Program-made: the position numbers and the translations under genes
In this document: positions 52,164 to 64,000 of the stretch, piece by piece
How positions within the stretch are numbered: position 1 is the stretch's first letter
Layout of the letters: every line of letters starts with the position of its first letter
The notes under the pieces: model-generated
Database searches by the model: none
What the model saw: the letters and a program-made list of their open reading frames with translations, nothing else
Told to the model about the DNA's origin: nothing
Source: Phoebastria nigripes
Lineage: Eukaryota > Chordata > Aves > Procellariiformes > Diomedeidae
Assembly (NCBI GenBank): GCA_035582835.1
Contig: JAYKAV010003062.1
Location: forward strand, 197,720-261,719
DNA: 64,000 nt
Reading direction: 5' to 3'

Positions 52164-52194
52164 CACACACACACACACACACACATATATATAA
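52164..52194 (+). repeat. CA/TA dinucleotide microsatellite
   Basis: About ten CA units run straight into a short (AT)n block, giving a compound microsatellite. Confidence 0.95.
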
Positions 52195-54079
52195 ACTCTT
52201 CATTTATAATACTGGGTCCTTCTCCTAGATATATTTTTCATCTCTTCATTCATTTAATGCTGAAAAGAATTTTAAATCCAAAAGGAGAAATATCTTTATG
52301 TTTTCATTCGATTCATACTTGGAAAAGCTCAGACTTCACTGTGCCAATAAGAGGAACAATTCATTTCAATATTCAGAATTTATACACAGATATTGCTAAC
52401 TGCTTATCTTCTAATCTTGTTGAAATAGTCAGAATGACATCACATGTCCTGTTAGGACATGATTTGAGATGGTATATTATGTCCTTGTGATGTACTACTA
52501 CTTCTTGAGTGCTAGGAAATAAGGTAATAGAAAAAAATGTTGAAAGGTTATTTCCACAAAATTTTCATTTCACTTAAAATCTTTTAAACTGATTCAGAAC
52601 AAAGGCAAAATGTGAAAAGTCAAATTTTAGCATGAAGTGAAACTGCTGAGATTGGCAAATTTTAATTATAATTTGCCAACAGGGAATACAGATTGTCTTG
52701 TTTCACAATTAACTGACCGAAATGAAATGTATGGGCCACACAATTAGAAAATCAGAAGCACTCCCACAAATGCACCATCAGTAGGGACCTCAGTTTGGCA
52801 GAGTGGCCACAGCTGGTGAATGTGAAAATTTCTTATCTATGAAGTTTTCTCCAGATGTCTAAGCAATGTCATTATTTTGAATGATGTTGAAGAAAGCACA
52901 AAATGCTGCTCTGAGAATGCTATACAATGTTATATTGATGTTAAAATTAATTATTTAAGGGTAGAATTTTTATGGAAAGACCAAATTAATTCCAATTAAT
53001 TGTTTGGCATGTGTATTTGGCGCTTATGACAAACTGAAGAAATGTGTTTTATCAAAGAAAAAAGGAAAGAGACCATATATTCATTAAGGGGATATCAAGC
53101 AGGAATTGTTGACTCCTTGTGTAAGGGCCACGGACACTTCACAGCCTGGCAACTGCCAAGTCTAGTCCTGATGTCCTCTCCGGTCCTTGGTGTGGGCCCT
53201 GCAGTGCTTGGCCATTTGCCCGCTACACACACATTTACACTTAAATGATGTAAAACTGTGCTCTCCCACAATTACTATACAAGGAGGGCTACCAGCTCCT
53301 ACAGTAGTCACTGACACCCTCTGCTATGTTTGCATTTGAAAGACAAAACCAATGTTGATTAGAATTTTTTTGTTGTTGTTCTTTAGAGCTCATTGGGCAT
53401 TGTTATGGCATCTACAGCCATGGGAGATGTTCCAATAACAGAAGAAGTGAAATTTCAGAACAGCTCGGGAGCTTTAGGGTGGCAATGTGATTAAAAAGGA
53501 GATTATATAGGAAACCAGTCTCCTCTTTACCCTTAACATGACTTTGGCAAGCTTGATCGCAGCACCCAGCTCAACATGAACTGGTTTCCAAGGTGCTAAT
53601 CCAGTCGACAGCTGGATGAAAGCAGAGTTTTTTAGAATAGCCCTTAAGTTTGCAGAAGCCTAGATTTTGGCATTCATGAACCAGGTAAACAGTTGTACCA
53701 GGTATTTTATCAGGGAAAAACAAAACAACAAAAAAAACCCAAACCAAAAACAACCCCCCACACCAAGCCCCCCTCACATTTCCACTCACATTTTCATGAT
53801 ATTAGCCTAAATGTTTGCTTTCCTGTTGTTTTGCTAAGAAGAAGTAGCATGAGTAAGTATTTTTAAAGGAATGATAGTCCTTCCATGGTGACTCTTCAGA
53901 AAAACTTTGGCAATATGCAAATTGTCTCCAAAAGGGCAGCTGCAGAGCTCAGCCTAGTTAGCAAACAAACAAACAAACAGACCCCTCAGAGTGAGCGCTA
54001 AACTTTCCCCAAATCTGTGGGATGCTCTGGTGTGTTATGGTTTACCATGTTTTGCAAAAACCATCTAAGAGGGGAAACT
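52195..54079. other. 5' flank or upstream intron, segment 2
   Basis: AT-rich, non-coding. It includes a hairpin-type repeat at 52652-52679 and A/C-rich simple sequence at about 53715-53762 and 53962-53981. No gene is seen. Confidence 0.6.
52652..52679. repeat. Inverted repeat with ten-base arms
   Basis: TTGGCAAATT and AATTTGCCAA flank an eight-base AT spacer, giving a perfect ten-pair stem that includes four G-C pairs. Confidence 0.9.
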
Positions 54080-54185
54080 ACTTGAGACCGTATTGTACTA
54101 AGCACTGTACAGTCACAAAGTGAACGACAACCCCTGCTTAAAAGAACTTGCAGTCTAAAGGATAAGAGAATATGAGCAGAAAGAA
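54080..54185 (+). repeat. Ancient interspersed repeat, family unassigned
   Basis: The words CTAAGCACTGTACAGTCA, then ACCCCTGCTTAAAAGAACTT and GCAGTCTAAAGGATAAGAG match a pattern (AAGCGCTGTACA...CCCTGCCC.AAGAGCTTACAGTCTAA) that I know from old repeats shared by birds, crocodilians and turtles. The copy is diverged. A 190-codon minus-strand open frame (54570-53998) runs across it and is therefore unlikely to be a gene. Confidence 0.4.
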
Positions 54186-55406
54186 AAGGAATAAGGAAGG
54201 GATCAAGGTAGCAGTGCAATAGAAAATAAAGCATTTTTAAATATTCGATCCCAGCATTATGACTCATCCCTTGCATAACCATGGTGGGTTGTTGTTTAAG
54301 TTTTCTATATGTATTATGGCAGAGATAAGTTCTGTGAAAGCCTCTGAAGGAGGATAATCTGGTAGCTCTGTATATTCTGACAGAGAGATTCTCCCACTTA
54401 TGAAACAAGAGAAAGTGCTTTTGAGGAAGAGGGCAATGACAGGAATATAAGGAGGTCTCCCAGCTTATCAAAATATGCTTTATCAACAATATAATCACAT
54501 AATTGAGAAATTTAAAAACAAACAAAAAAACCCCCAAAACTAAGGAAAAAAAAGGGATTGAATTTTTCAAGACAATTAATTGGATCTAAAGGATGGGAAT
54601 AAATTATTGATGATTTTGAGCTGTAAGGAAAAGTCAGAGCAATGACAGAGCTAAGATGTTGCCAGTGGAACAACTCAGAGACAGGTGTCGAAGGAAGAAA
54701 AATACACCAAGGAAATGATTGCAAGCTGCATAAACTTGAATCATCTCACTTTTGCCTCAGACTGTCAGCACACACATGGATTTAACACAACTTGCTTGAC
54801 TCATGATAACTTTTTAAAGCTCTGGTGACTTGATTATATGTCTAAGCCCTTAGGCAAAGGTAAACCAGGATTATTAGCAACAACAAGATGAACTATGGTG
54901 GTGTTTACTGAGAACAGAAGAGGGTGAAAAATTGAAGGTTTTCAGGAAAAATGAAAATATAATTTTTGACTGTGTTAACTAATCAACAGCAGATATCACA
55001 AAGCAAGGATTTTAAATTGCAGAAAGACAACTCAGAAAAAAGGATTTAAAATACAAAATGCTATGTGTCGATAAAAGAGCACAGAGAGAAAGACAAAGAT
55101 TGGGTCAGCCACAAAATTACAAGGGCTTAATTAAAAAGAGGAAAAATGGAAAACACATCTGGGATGACAACGAGGAAACAGAAAGACAACTAGAAAAGGA
55201 AAGAATTTAAAGGAAAGCATGGCAACCATCATCTCAATTTGTCTCAGCTCAGTTAAAAGTGCCAATTTAGATTCTCTGTTCCAGATCTTCAGTGTATTTT
55301 TATCTGGGATTTTGGTTCAAGTCATTAAGATTTTCTGCACACTTAAAAATAACATCCTTGAAAATTTAGCATGAAATTCTGTTAGCAATGGAGAATTTTC
55401 AAGGGA
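54186..55406. other. 5' flank or upstream intron, segment 3
   Basis: A-rich non-coding DNA. No feature beyond short A/C simple sequence near 54515-54555. Confidence 0.6.
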
Positions 55407-55990
55407 ATCATAGAATCATTAAGGTCGGAAAAGACCTCTAAGATCATCAAGTCCAACCATCAACCCAACACCACTATGTCCACTAAACCATGTCCCTAAG
55501 CGCCTCATCTACACATCTTTTAAATACTTCCAGGGATGGTGACTCAACCACTTCCCTGGGCAGCCTGTTCCAATGCTTGACAACCCTTTCAGTGAAGAAA
55601 TTTTTCCTAATATCCAATCTAAACCTCCCTGGCGCAACTTGAGACCATTTCCTCTTGTCCCATTGCTAGTTACTTGGGAGAAGAGACCAACACCCACCTC
55701 ACTACAACCTCCTTTCAGGTAGTTGTAGAGCACGATAAGGTCTCCCCTCAGCCTCCTCNTCTCCAGGCTAAACANNCCCAGTTCCCTCAGCTGCTCCTCA
55801 TAAGACTTGCTCTCCTGACCCTTCACCAGCTTTGCTGCCCTTCTCTGGACGTGCTCCAGCACCTCAATGTCCTTCTTGTAGTGAGGGGCCCAAAACGGAA
55901 CACAGTATTCGAGGTGCGGCCTCACCAGTGCCGAGTACAGGGGCACGATCACTTCCCTACTCCTGCTGGCCACACTATTTCTGATACAGG
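55407..55990 (-). mobile_element. CR1 LINE, 5'-truncated, with reverse-transcriptase C-terminus
   Basis: The best-preserved CR1 copy here. On the plus strand it begins with the inverted 3' end ATCATAGAATCATTAAGGTC and the phrase CATCAAGTCCAACC. On the minus strand, from 55973 downward, it encodes the C-terminal part of the CR1 reverse transcriptase: [40 protein letters not shown], then [20 protein letters not shown] and GNGLKLRQG. After that the frame departs from the expected RLDIRKNFF...RLPREVV pattern, showing a frameshift, so it is inactive as well as truncated. Three ambiguous bases lie in it (55759, 55775, 55776). The low divergence makes it younger than the other copies in the window. 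It lies in the same orientation as CACNB2. Confidence 0.95.
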
Positions 55991-58362
55991 GGAAAAATTA
56001 TTTTCTTTGCATTTTATCAAATGATCTCTATATGTACAATCCCTACTTGGTTTTCAAATTTTTAATCTACTCCAGATAACAAATGGAAGGTTTGGGGGTT
56101 TGTTTCTTTGTTTGTTTTTTAACTTGTTAAAAATGTTGAGGTTAAGTATATACAGTGAAGTCTTCCATATTTTACAATTTCAAATGTAACAACTGCTTTA
56201 AAAACATATTTTTGCTTGGTACCCTTCATTTCTACACTGTAAATATAGTATTCACCTGTATAAATAATTATCTTTTTTCCATATATCTTCATGAGTTAGT
56301 TTGGCAAGCATGTACTCTGAAGAAACTGCTGTCATAGACTAGTTGTCTACAATATTTTTCAACCTCTGATAAGTTTAGTTTCCAGCCCAACATCTACTAC
56401 TGAAATCTTGATTTTTCTAGTCATGATCTTTTGTTGACAGCAATCAATGACTGTCATGACATAAAACGCTGCAGTTTGCTCACTGCTTATATTAGGAGAG
56501 GTTTTCTTATCAACATCTTTGTTAAATTACACACAGTGAAGACTAAGGAATTAATTAATTAATTTTCCCTAACCCAGGCTCACCGAAAGCTCAAGCTTGT
56601 CAAACAGCGGTTTGTTTGTGACTCAGCCCAGGTATCTCTGGCAGGTGCGATCATCCTTTAAGCATCTGCAGCCTTGCTCTCTCTGATACTGCCAGAAACA
56701 CCAAGTGAGCAGCTTTCACACTTCCTGGCACCATTTACTTCAGGATAAAAATGCTACATAAAATACACACATCCTCGTCAGTGGGCTAAATGTAAACTCA
56801 GTTTCCAAGTGTGTCAGAAGCCACATGAGTCCTTGCGGTTTCAGGTGTTAGTCCTTTGTTCCAGCCTTCATCCTCATGTACACTGCTTGAGAAATACCGG
56901 AACTGTTTCTTTATACCCATTACCTATCCTCCAGGTCTAGCATAAACCAAAGAAAACTACTTGCAATTTTCCCAAGAGGGTGAGGCTTCTTACACCATTT
57001 AGATATTACAATTATTCTCATCTGATTTCAAGAATACAACAGTTGGTAATACTTTCTCATCAATGGAAAAGTCTCTGGAAAGGCCTTTTGTCCCTCTTGT
57101 CTATCACATAACAAAATAATACTTGGCAAATTCTCTCTCTCCAGCATATTATATCTTCACAGTTTTTGTTCTAAAACCAAAATATACCAGCTAATGTATA
57201 GACTGGATGATGTCAACTGTTCACATCCATTGGCTCTTTTAGATTTGACTCTAGAAGATATTTAACCTAGCAGATCCACACAGAGCGGGTGAGGGTATAC
57301 AGGGTGCGACAAAGGGCGAGAAGCTAAAGCAAGCACTGCATGCCTGACTGTCCCATCCCAATCCACGTGGCTGTCACTGCTTGTACAGCTCCACCAACTG
57401 CCTTTTGCAAGAGGGAGAGCAAGACAGAGTTTGTGATTCTGACTCATGAGTCCTTCCTACTGTGCTTTTATAGCACTATCCCCACCTCATTACTAAGAAT
57501 TGAGACTCAAGGCTCTGTATGTTACTGCCTCTGTTTTCCATCTGCAAGCGAACACAAGAATGTGAAGAGTATATACAACACTGGTTTACAAAAAACAAAT
57601 GAGTGAAGGGTTGTAGGAAATCATCTGATAGTATATCATCTCTAATAACATATAAATCTAAGTATATTTTCATTACAGCTAAAACAGATCTCGTACTATG
57701 GATTTATATTAGCACTACTGAGATACGATTGTTTAAATAAAGATGGAAGGGTTAAAAGAGGAGTATATGTTTTAGGCAACCTGGGAACTGAAACACGCCT
57801 GCTACTGAAGATGGTGACAATAATTAGATGCTAACCTGAAGGAAAATAAAATACAAATGAATTTCAGTAGAAGAATTAAAGGAAATCATAAAAGCAGCAC
57901 ATGGTCTTGTGATCTTTCCTAACTCAATGTTGGAATATTTTTTTGTGTTCTGGAATATTCAAAGCTTAGTAGAGTACAACAGCCACCTTCTAGGATAATA
58001 AGTGAACTCAGGTTTTTAAAATTACTGTGGCCTAGAAGACCAAACATTTTCTGTTTTTCAGACATAAAAGAAACATCAGGAACAGACTTCTTTCTGATTC
58101 AGAACAGACTTTGCCTGGGTCAGGAGAGCACATTACATCATATCCCTCACTGAGGCATTTCCTCCTCTAGAGGAAGCACCAAATTTTGGACCACTGGTTG
58201 CTCTTTCATCTATTGCTGCAATACTGAGTATCGACACAAAATACATGTTTGATTTGCTGATAAATCCAAAATCTTAAAAAAGAAAAGAATGCCTGAGGAC
58301 TACAACACCTGCACAAGCTCCCTCCTGTGTCAGAGCTATGACGACGTACTACATCTTGTTCT
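55991..58362. other. 5' flank or upstream intron, segment 4
   Basis: Non-coding. A complex, non-repetitive stretch at about 56570-56760 contains a TTAATTAATTAATT run (homeodomain-type core) next to GC-balanced sequence and could be a regulatory element. The rest shows nothing. Confidence 0.5.
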
Positions 58363-58945
58363 CAGGACCACAAGATAGTTCAGGCAGGAAGGGTGCTCAG
58401 AAGGTCTCTAGTCCAACCTCCTGCTCAAGCTGTGAGACCAGACCAGCTTGTTCAGGACTTTATCCAGTTGGGCCTTGAAAACCTGCACGGACAGAGACTG
58501 CACAACCTCTCTGGCAAAACCCGTCCCATTGACAGGCTATCCTCACAGTGAAGTTGTTTTTTCTTATATCCAGTCTGAACCTCTCTTCTTTCAATTATTT
58601 CCAGTGTTTTTCTCTTGCCCTCCCACCATGCACCTCTGATGAGCCTGGCTCCGTGCTTTTGATAACCTCCTTGTAGATGCTGGGGGGCTTCAGTTTCCCC
58701 CTGAAGCCACCTTGTCTCCAGGCTGAACAAGCCCCGATCCCTCCGCCTGCCCCTGCAGGCCAAGTGATCCAGCCCCAACCATCCTGGGGGCCCTTCACTG
58801 AACCCTCTCGGACTTATCTATGTCTTTCTTCTGTTGGGGCACCAAAACTGGTCACAGTAAAGCAGGTATGTTCTTACCAGTGCTGTGCAGAGGGGGGTCA
58901 TTACCTCTCCGGATATAGTGCCTATGCTCCTGTTCATACAGGACT
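58363..58945 (-). mobile_element. CR1 LINE fragment, old and 5' truncated
   Basis: The plus strand shows CTCTAGTCCAACCTCCTGCT, TTCAGGACTTTATCCAGTTG, CTCCAGGCTGAACAAGCCCC, GGGGCACCAAAACTGG and TTACCAGTGCTGTGCAGAGG in the order expected for an inverted CR1 3' half. Insertions, deletions and stops break every reading frame. The A-rich 3'-end tandem words are worn, indicating an older insertion than the copy at 55407-55990. Confidence 0.9.
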
Positions 58946-61900
58946 CAGGAGTTCAGGGTTTCAAAAGAATCTGTGACTTTGGAAACATAATAGAATTCTC
59001 CTCATAAAAGAGCCAACATACACCTTGGGCAAACCTGTATTTATAGATGTGCTATACAACAGTCAACTCGCTCAAATTTTAAGACAAGAAATGCCTCACA
59101 TTGCTGTAAACAACATTATTTATATGCTACCAGGATCAATCAACTTTGTAAAATCCCTCAGATAAAGAGATTTCTTCCAACACATCCCTGGAGTGTTTCT
59201 GGTCACAAAAGAGTCTCCAGCACCTGCAGCGACGAAAGACACAAGAATGGAAACTCCAGTTCTGCAAGCCTTAAGGTCTCAAAACACGTGCTAAACTCTG
59301 ACCAAAGAAACACAAACGAACCCATGTCGTCCCTGACAATTTGTTTTCTCCAGTAACTACACTGGCTAAAGCCTGTTTTTTCCTCTCTGCTCCATTGTTT
59401 GGAAATGGAATTAATTCTCTCCTTAAACTCATCCGGTTATGCTCAGTTAAAAGTTGTATTTCCTCCAGTTTACGAGGGAATCCGTTTCTGCTTAAGAAAT
59501 TACCACCCAAACTTATCAACTGTACCACTGCTGATATCACCACTGGACTCCTGCTGAGGGGACAGGAATATTAAAAAGATGTCACTGAGATTGCTGCTCT
59601 GCTGTGCTTATTAGTAAGGTAATTATTATTTGGATGAGACTCCTAAAGATAAAGAAGAAGAGAGTGAACAAGGAGCCAGCAGAAAGTAGGTAGGTGGATG
59701 ATGGGCATCATCCAAACCACATAGAAGAGGAGCACCTATAACAAAGCAGCAAAGAAGGACAAGGCTTTGAGAGGAGAAATACGAGAGAAAGATTTCAAGA
59801 ATGTAGGAGATGGACGGCAGGCCAACGAGCATTTCTGAACTTTTACTAGTTCTTTCCACTCTCCAGTTTAGCAACAGAGAAGATCACAGAAGCAGAAAGA
59901 TATCTTTTCTAGAATGAAAAATATTGTATAAACATACTGTCAAACAAAAAAATTACCTCAATGTTATTTGTGCTTATATGCCTGGCACTACAAGGAGAGT
60001 TAGTAAGCTAATATCTGTCTTTTTTTTAAACAATATACATTTTTATAACATCTAACCACTTCCATCTCTGTACCGTATGCAGTTTTCCACTAGAGCCAAT
60101 AAATATACAGAGGTTCTAGGCTTCCAAATTGAAGCATATAAGCAGAAAGCTAATTCCACAACTAGTTTTTCTGCTTGCAAGCATTCAACAGTCTCTTTGT
60201 GTTCACCCTGCTCTACATGAAGTCAGTCCCCAAAGTATTCATGGACAGATAAGAATTACAAAATGATATAGAAACCCAAGATGCATCATCTTTTCCAGGT
60301 CACACCTATTGCCCACTCAGTAGACATGTAGATTGTATACATGCTGCTATATCACAATTCAAATATGCTTGTACTCAAATCCTCTGGAAGATTCTCCAGA
60401 GACACAATGCCAGCTTCCCTGGCCAGGTTAAAGTCAGCAGTCAACACTAAATGCAAGACAGGCTTTTCATGCTTTAAGAAGTCTGGCTCCTACTGGCTTT
60501 CAATAGTATTCCAGTTCATCTCCATTTTGGAAAAAAAGGAATTTAGTATCTTAATTATTATTTTTTTTATTTTACATTTATCCTTAACTGATTTCAATTA
60601 GGCTGAAACACTTATTAGAAAGTATTGTAAACTTTTATTTAAGGAAACCAGAATTTCACTCCAGATTTGCACTGCTCTCCTTCCATCCCTCCTTCCGTAA
60701 TAATTAATCTATCTATAATCAGCAGTAATTCATACAGTTAGCATCTCCCTTCCTGTTCAAAGTTTTTGAGTTTACAAAGGGTAAACCAAAAATGATGGCT
60801 TATTGTTTCTTTCCTCGTGCAGAAGAAAAGGAAATGTTTGTTGCTGAAGCTGGCACAGTAACACAAATGTGCTCTTTTATAACCTCTCATGTTTTGTTAG
60901 TTGTCTGCAGGCATAGATCTTTTTTACAATTTGAAAAGGCATCAGTATTTTTAAGTCCTGTTCATTTTCAAAATCATCATAGCCTATGATCTCAATAGCG
61001 GTTCCTTCTTGTTTCCTCTTTGATTATGCTAAAATAGACCTTATTTAAATTGAATAGCATTTCATTCACGTCATAATATCTACCAGAGAAGTGCAGGGAC
61101 AACACTGTCCATTGTCACAAGGCAAGCTGATCCACAAAACATGTTGTGTAACTGGCAGAACTAATCTCTCCCACCACACTTACAGACACAGATGTCCAGG
61201 TTTATTTAAAATAGCCCTAAGCAAAACAGCACAACTTGTGGTGGTTGGGGATTTTTTTTAAATGTATGCTTCTTACTGGGAGGCATTTGATTAGAGAAAG
61301 ATATCAAATTTCATTCCTGTGCTGACAAGGCAACAACGGTTAGAGGAAATGGTATCAGTTGGACTTTATTTTCTCCCTCAACACACTAAGGACAGTCCCA
61401 TCCAGACCATTTCCAAGATGTTCTTGCCTGCAGATTCCATCGAACCTCTGGATCCAAACTGATCAGAACATTATTTTGTACTAACAAGATAGGGCTGAAC
61501 AGAATTATTCATTTTTCTGTACAAATCTATGTTACTGATGGGGGGGGAGGTGGGATAACATTCACGCATGCATGGGAAAACTCTTATATTCAGAAGGCAA
61601 AACAGTTTAAGTTATTAGCTGATATCAGCAAATAGGTGTATGTGGTGATTATTAAAAAAAAAAAAAAGCATTTTCTTGCTGTTAAGTTATAGTGAAATGT
61701 CAATCAGCGAAAGCAAAATTTCACATATGGTACTAGAGTCTTGTACAATGAGCCTTATGATTTTGCCTAAGCATCTCTGAAGGCCACCCATGTTCTTGCC
61801 AGTATGTCCGTATAACGAATAACAGAATTACAGCAAACAATACGAATAATTCCATCTTAGAAAGACCACAGGATAATTAAGGGAAACAGAACACAACTTT

Positions 61901-62237
61901 CTTAAATATATGGGGTAAACCACAATATGATACATATGATAAATTGACTATATTTGAGCCACAATCTAATGCCCCTGTCCTTCAGATCTCACTTTATAGA
62001 TATATCACCATATTTGTATGGAATGCAGATGAAGGCAAAAGAATCACAATGAATTACAGATTAGAGGCCTAAAATTTCAGAATCATATAGTGCATCCTTC
62101 AGCAATGGGAACTAAATCATGGGCAACTGCTGGACAAAATGAAGACTTCAAAGAGTGAGTTTTGACTTTTGACATAAAACATGGGAATTTCTACTTTGGT
62201 GCCAGTAAGATTTCTCTATAGCCTGTATTCTCTGAAT
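58946..62237. other. 5' flank or upstream intron, segment 5
   Basis: Non-coding AT-rich DNA with several short open frames that are not recognisable. A G-rich run GGGGGGGGAGGTGGG lies near 61540-61554 and a poly-A run near 61651-61666. Confidence 0.6.
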
Positions 62238-62390
62238 AGAATCACAGAAAAAAATAGGTTGGGGAGGGGACATCTGGAGGACAGGACATCTAGTCCAACC
62301 TCCTGCTCAATGCAGTGCCAGATTCAAAGCCAGATTAGCTTGCTCAGGGCCTTGTCTAGTTGAGTTTTGAAAATCTCCATGGATGGAAAT
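62238..62390 (-). mobile_element. CR1 LINE 3'-end fragment
   Basis: The plus strand reads AGAATCACAGAAAAAAATAG, then CATCTAGTCCAACCTCCTGC and CTTGCTCAGGGCCTTGTCTA, followed by GAAAATCTCCATGGATGGAA. This is a short inverted CR1 3' end of about 150 bases, 5' truncated, with no coding capacity. Confidence 0.85.
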
Positions 62391-63857
62391 TTTCAACTTT
62401 ATATAGAATTTTACTTGTTAATCTACTACACCAGAAAAATGTAAGGAAATTCTAAGAGTAAACTATCATCTTAGGATAATAAATTAAGAAGTTGTATGAC
62501 ATTTAGCCTCAAAAATAAGCCTGCTGAGCTGCTTCCACAAGCAGACGAATACAATTGCATCAAGTTCAGCAAAAAGTCAGCTTTAGTAAAGCACTTTTCT
62601 GCACATGAAAAAACCTTAATTACTCCCAGTGAAGAAAAAATTAAGTTTCTCATTTACTTTCAGGCAAATACACTTTATAAAAAGACACGCAGAGACTTCT
62701 TCCTATCATATTGACTTGTTCCTTACAGGAATAGCTTTGCAATACAATTATATTCTTATATTATAATGCTCTAATAATAGCTATGCATGTATCAGCCTTG
62801 CTGCTACAAACTGGCTTACTATTGTTCCCTCTGCTTAAAATTCCTGTAATGGTCTACCTGCCCTTAGACTTAAGAGCTCAACTGGGTAGGGAGCACTCTC
62901 ATTTTGGATTTCTGCACCAACATTGCTTTGCTTGCACCAATAAACAAATACTTTGATTTAAAGAATTTCTTTTTAATAAGAAAATTTGCCAAAGATATTT
63001 GGAACAAAACACAGAAACTGCCTTAAAAAAAGTCAAAAATGTATTAAAACCAATGCTTATTAACTCCATTTGACTTGTTTGTAAGATTTAACAGAACACT
63101 AAAACTATATTGTACATCATAAAACACAGTATGTTATTCTAGCATTTTAAACGCCAAAAAGTCCTATGCATTGCTAAATTAAAACGTATAGATTCACATT
63201 GTGTTGTAAATGACCATGTACAATGAAACGTGCACAGGAGAACTTCTCAGGGATTTCATTCTTTCATTTCTCAGAGAAAAGCTTTTAAAATTGCTGGTTC
63301 CTATAGTCCTGTAGTTACAGCAATCATAACACCCAAGCGTCGCTGAATTTTCTTCCTGCAGAAATCTTAGACATTAATCTGGTCAGAGATGCATAAAATG
63401 ATAAACAAGCTTGTCGTGGCTATCATACCTGTTTCTATGTAAATAAAAGATTTGCTGAAAAAAGAATTAATGACTCCAATGGAAGATGAGCTAACTATCC
63501 CCAGCATTTCGTAATTCTTATTCATCAGCTAAAGTTGTTATCTAGAAAGTAACATGTAGTATAAGTAAACAAACAGCACTTCTTTTAGTCAGTCCAGTTG
63601 CCCAGAGCTTGTTTATAATTTAGAGAAGACATCTTCATCAAGACAGATGCCCATGGCTTTGGTAAAGGGGTAGATGGATTTTTTTTTTTCTGTGATAGAA
63701 TTCCTGACAGCCAATATTGAATAAAAATAAATAATAGGTTTAGTCTGATCAGCTGTTTCTGAACTGGTTCATCAGACTTACTTATTATAACCAACTGGAA
63801 AACAAAAATGTATTCCCACACAGACATAAACATGCAATCTCAACTGTAAAAGAAGGC
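62391..63857. other. 5' flank or upstream intron, segment 6
   Basis: AT-rich non-coding DNA; nothing supported. Confidence 0.6.
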
Positions 63858-63876
63858 GGGGGGGGGGGGGGGGGGG
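63858..63876 (+). repeat. 19-base poly-G run
   Basis: An uninterrupted run of nineteen G. Such runs are uncommon, prone to polymerase slippage and able to form G-quadruplex structure, so the exact length is uncertain. Confidence 0.95.
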
Positions 63877-64000
63877 AGAGATAAAAGGAGTTGTGCCTGG
63901 AAGAGATTATCAAAGAAGTTTCAGATCAGATAATCTGAAACAGGATTTTTGGCCTTTGGTTCCACTGGGTGGAAGGTTCCTATCAAAATGACATTGGACT
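63877..64000. other. Right-edge non-coding DNA
   Basis: No feature is seen in the final stretch. Confidence 0.6.

Noticed and set aside
52480..52500. Possible beta-2b first exon (TACATCA on the minus strand)
   Set aside because: The frame contains stops and lacks MLDRRLIAPQ, so it is chance similarity.
53998..54570. Longest open frame in the window (190 codons, minus strand)
   Set aside because: It crosses an old interspersed repeat, is low-complexity at its N-terminus (encoded by A/C simple sequence) and resembles no protein.
57261..57447. MQC-like start on the minus strand near 57340
   Set aside because: It reads into a stop within six codons and does not continue as the beta-2a N-terminus.

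Overview
This window is vertebrate, almost certainly avian, nuclear DNA. It is AT-rich and intronic, with CR1 LINE fragments carrying the bird-type 3' end, an LTR of a kind common in bird genomes, and only tiny coding islands flanked by GT/AG splice sites. Ambiguous bases (N) at 299, 19120, 55759 and 55775-55776 all sit in repeats or homopolymers, as expected of a draft assembly.

The one gene I can name is CACNB2, the beta-2 auxiliary subunit of voltage-gated calcium channels, on the minus strand. Three coding exons are visible, in transcription order: an alternative first exon giving the beta-2e N-terminus (48276 down to 48208), a shared 120-base exon (47373 to 47254), and a 123-base exon opening the SH3 domain (3222 to 3100). 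The introns between them are 834 bases and about 44 kb. All junctions are in phase 0, so the three exons join without a frame break. The next exon, expected to start near KFNNDWW in this family, lies beyond the left edge. DNA right of 48276 is the beta-2e 5' region and, for longer isoforms, probably upstream intron.

Layout: 1-336 partial ERV LTR; 337-3099 intron; 3100-3222 exon; 3223-47253 large intron holding a CR1 scrap, an unexplained exon-like block on the plus strand (11219-11388), a decayed LINE reverse-transcriptase piece (about 18235-18480), a long poly-A, a possible LTR remnant near 28460-28532, several inverted repeats and some candidate non-coding regulatory stretches; 47254-48276 the two 5' exons; 48277-49100 beta-2e leader with an upstream ORF and a CpG-rich patch; 49100-64000 non-coding DNA with three CR1 copies, a CA repeat, an old interspersed repeat and a 19-base G run.

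I see no operon, CRISPR array, tRNA or rRNA, and no new multi-gene system. The items most worth a second look are the plus-strand exon-like block, the beta-2e leader (upstream ORF plus CpG cluster), and the antisense LTR promoter at the left edge.
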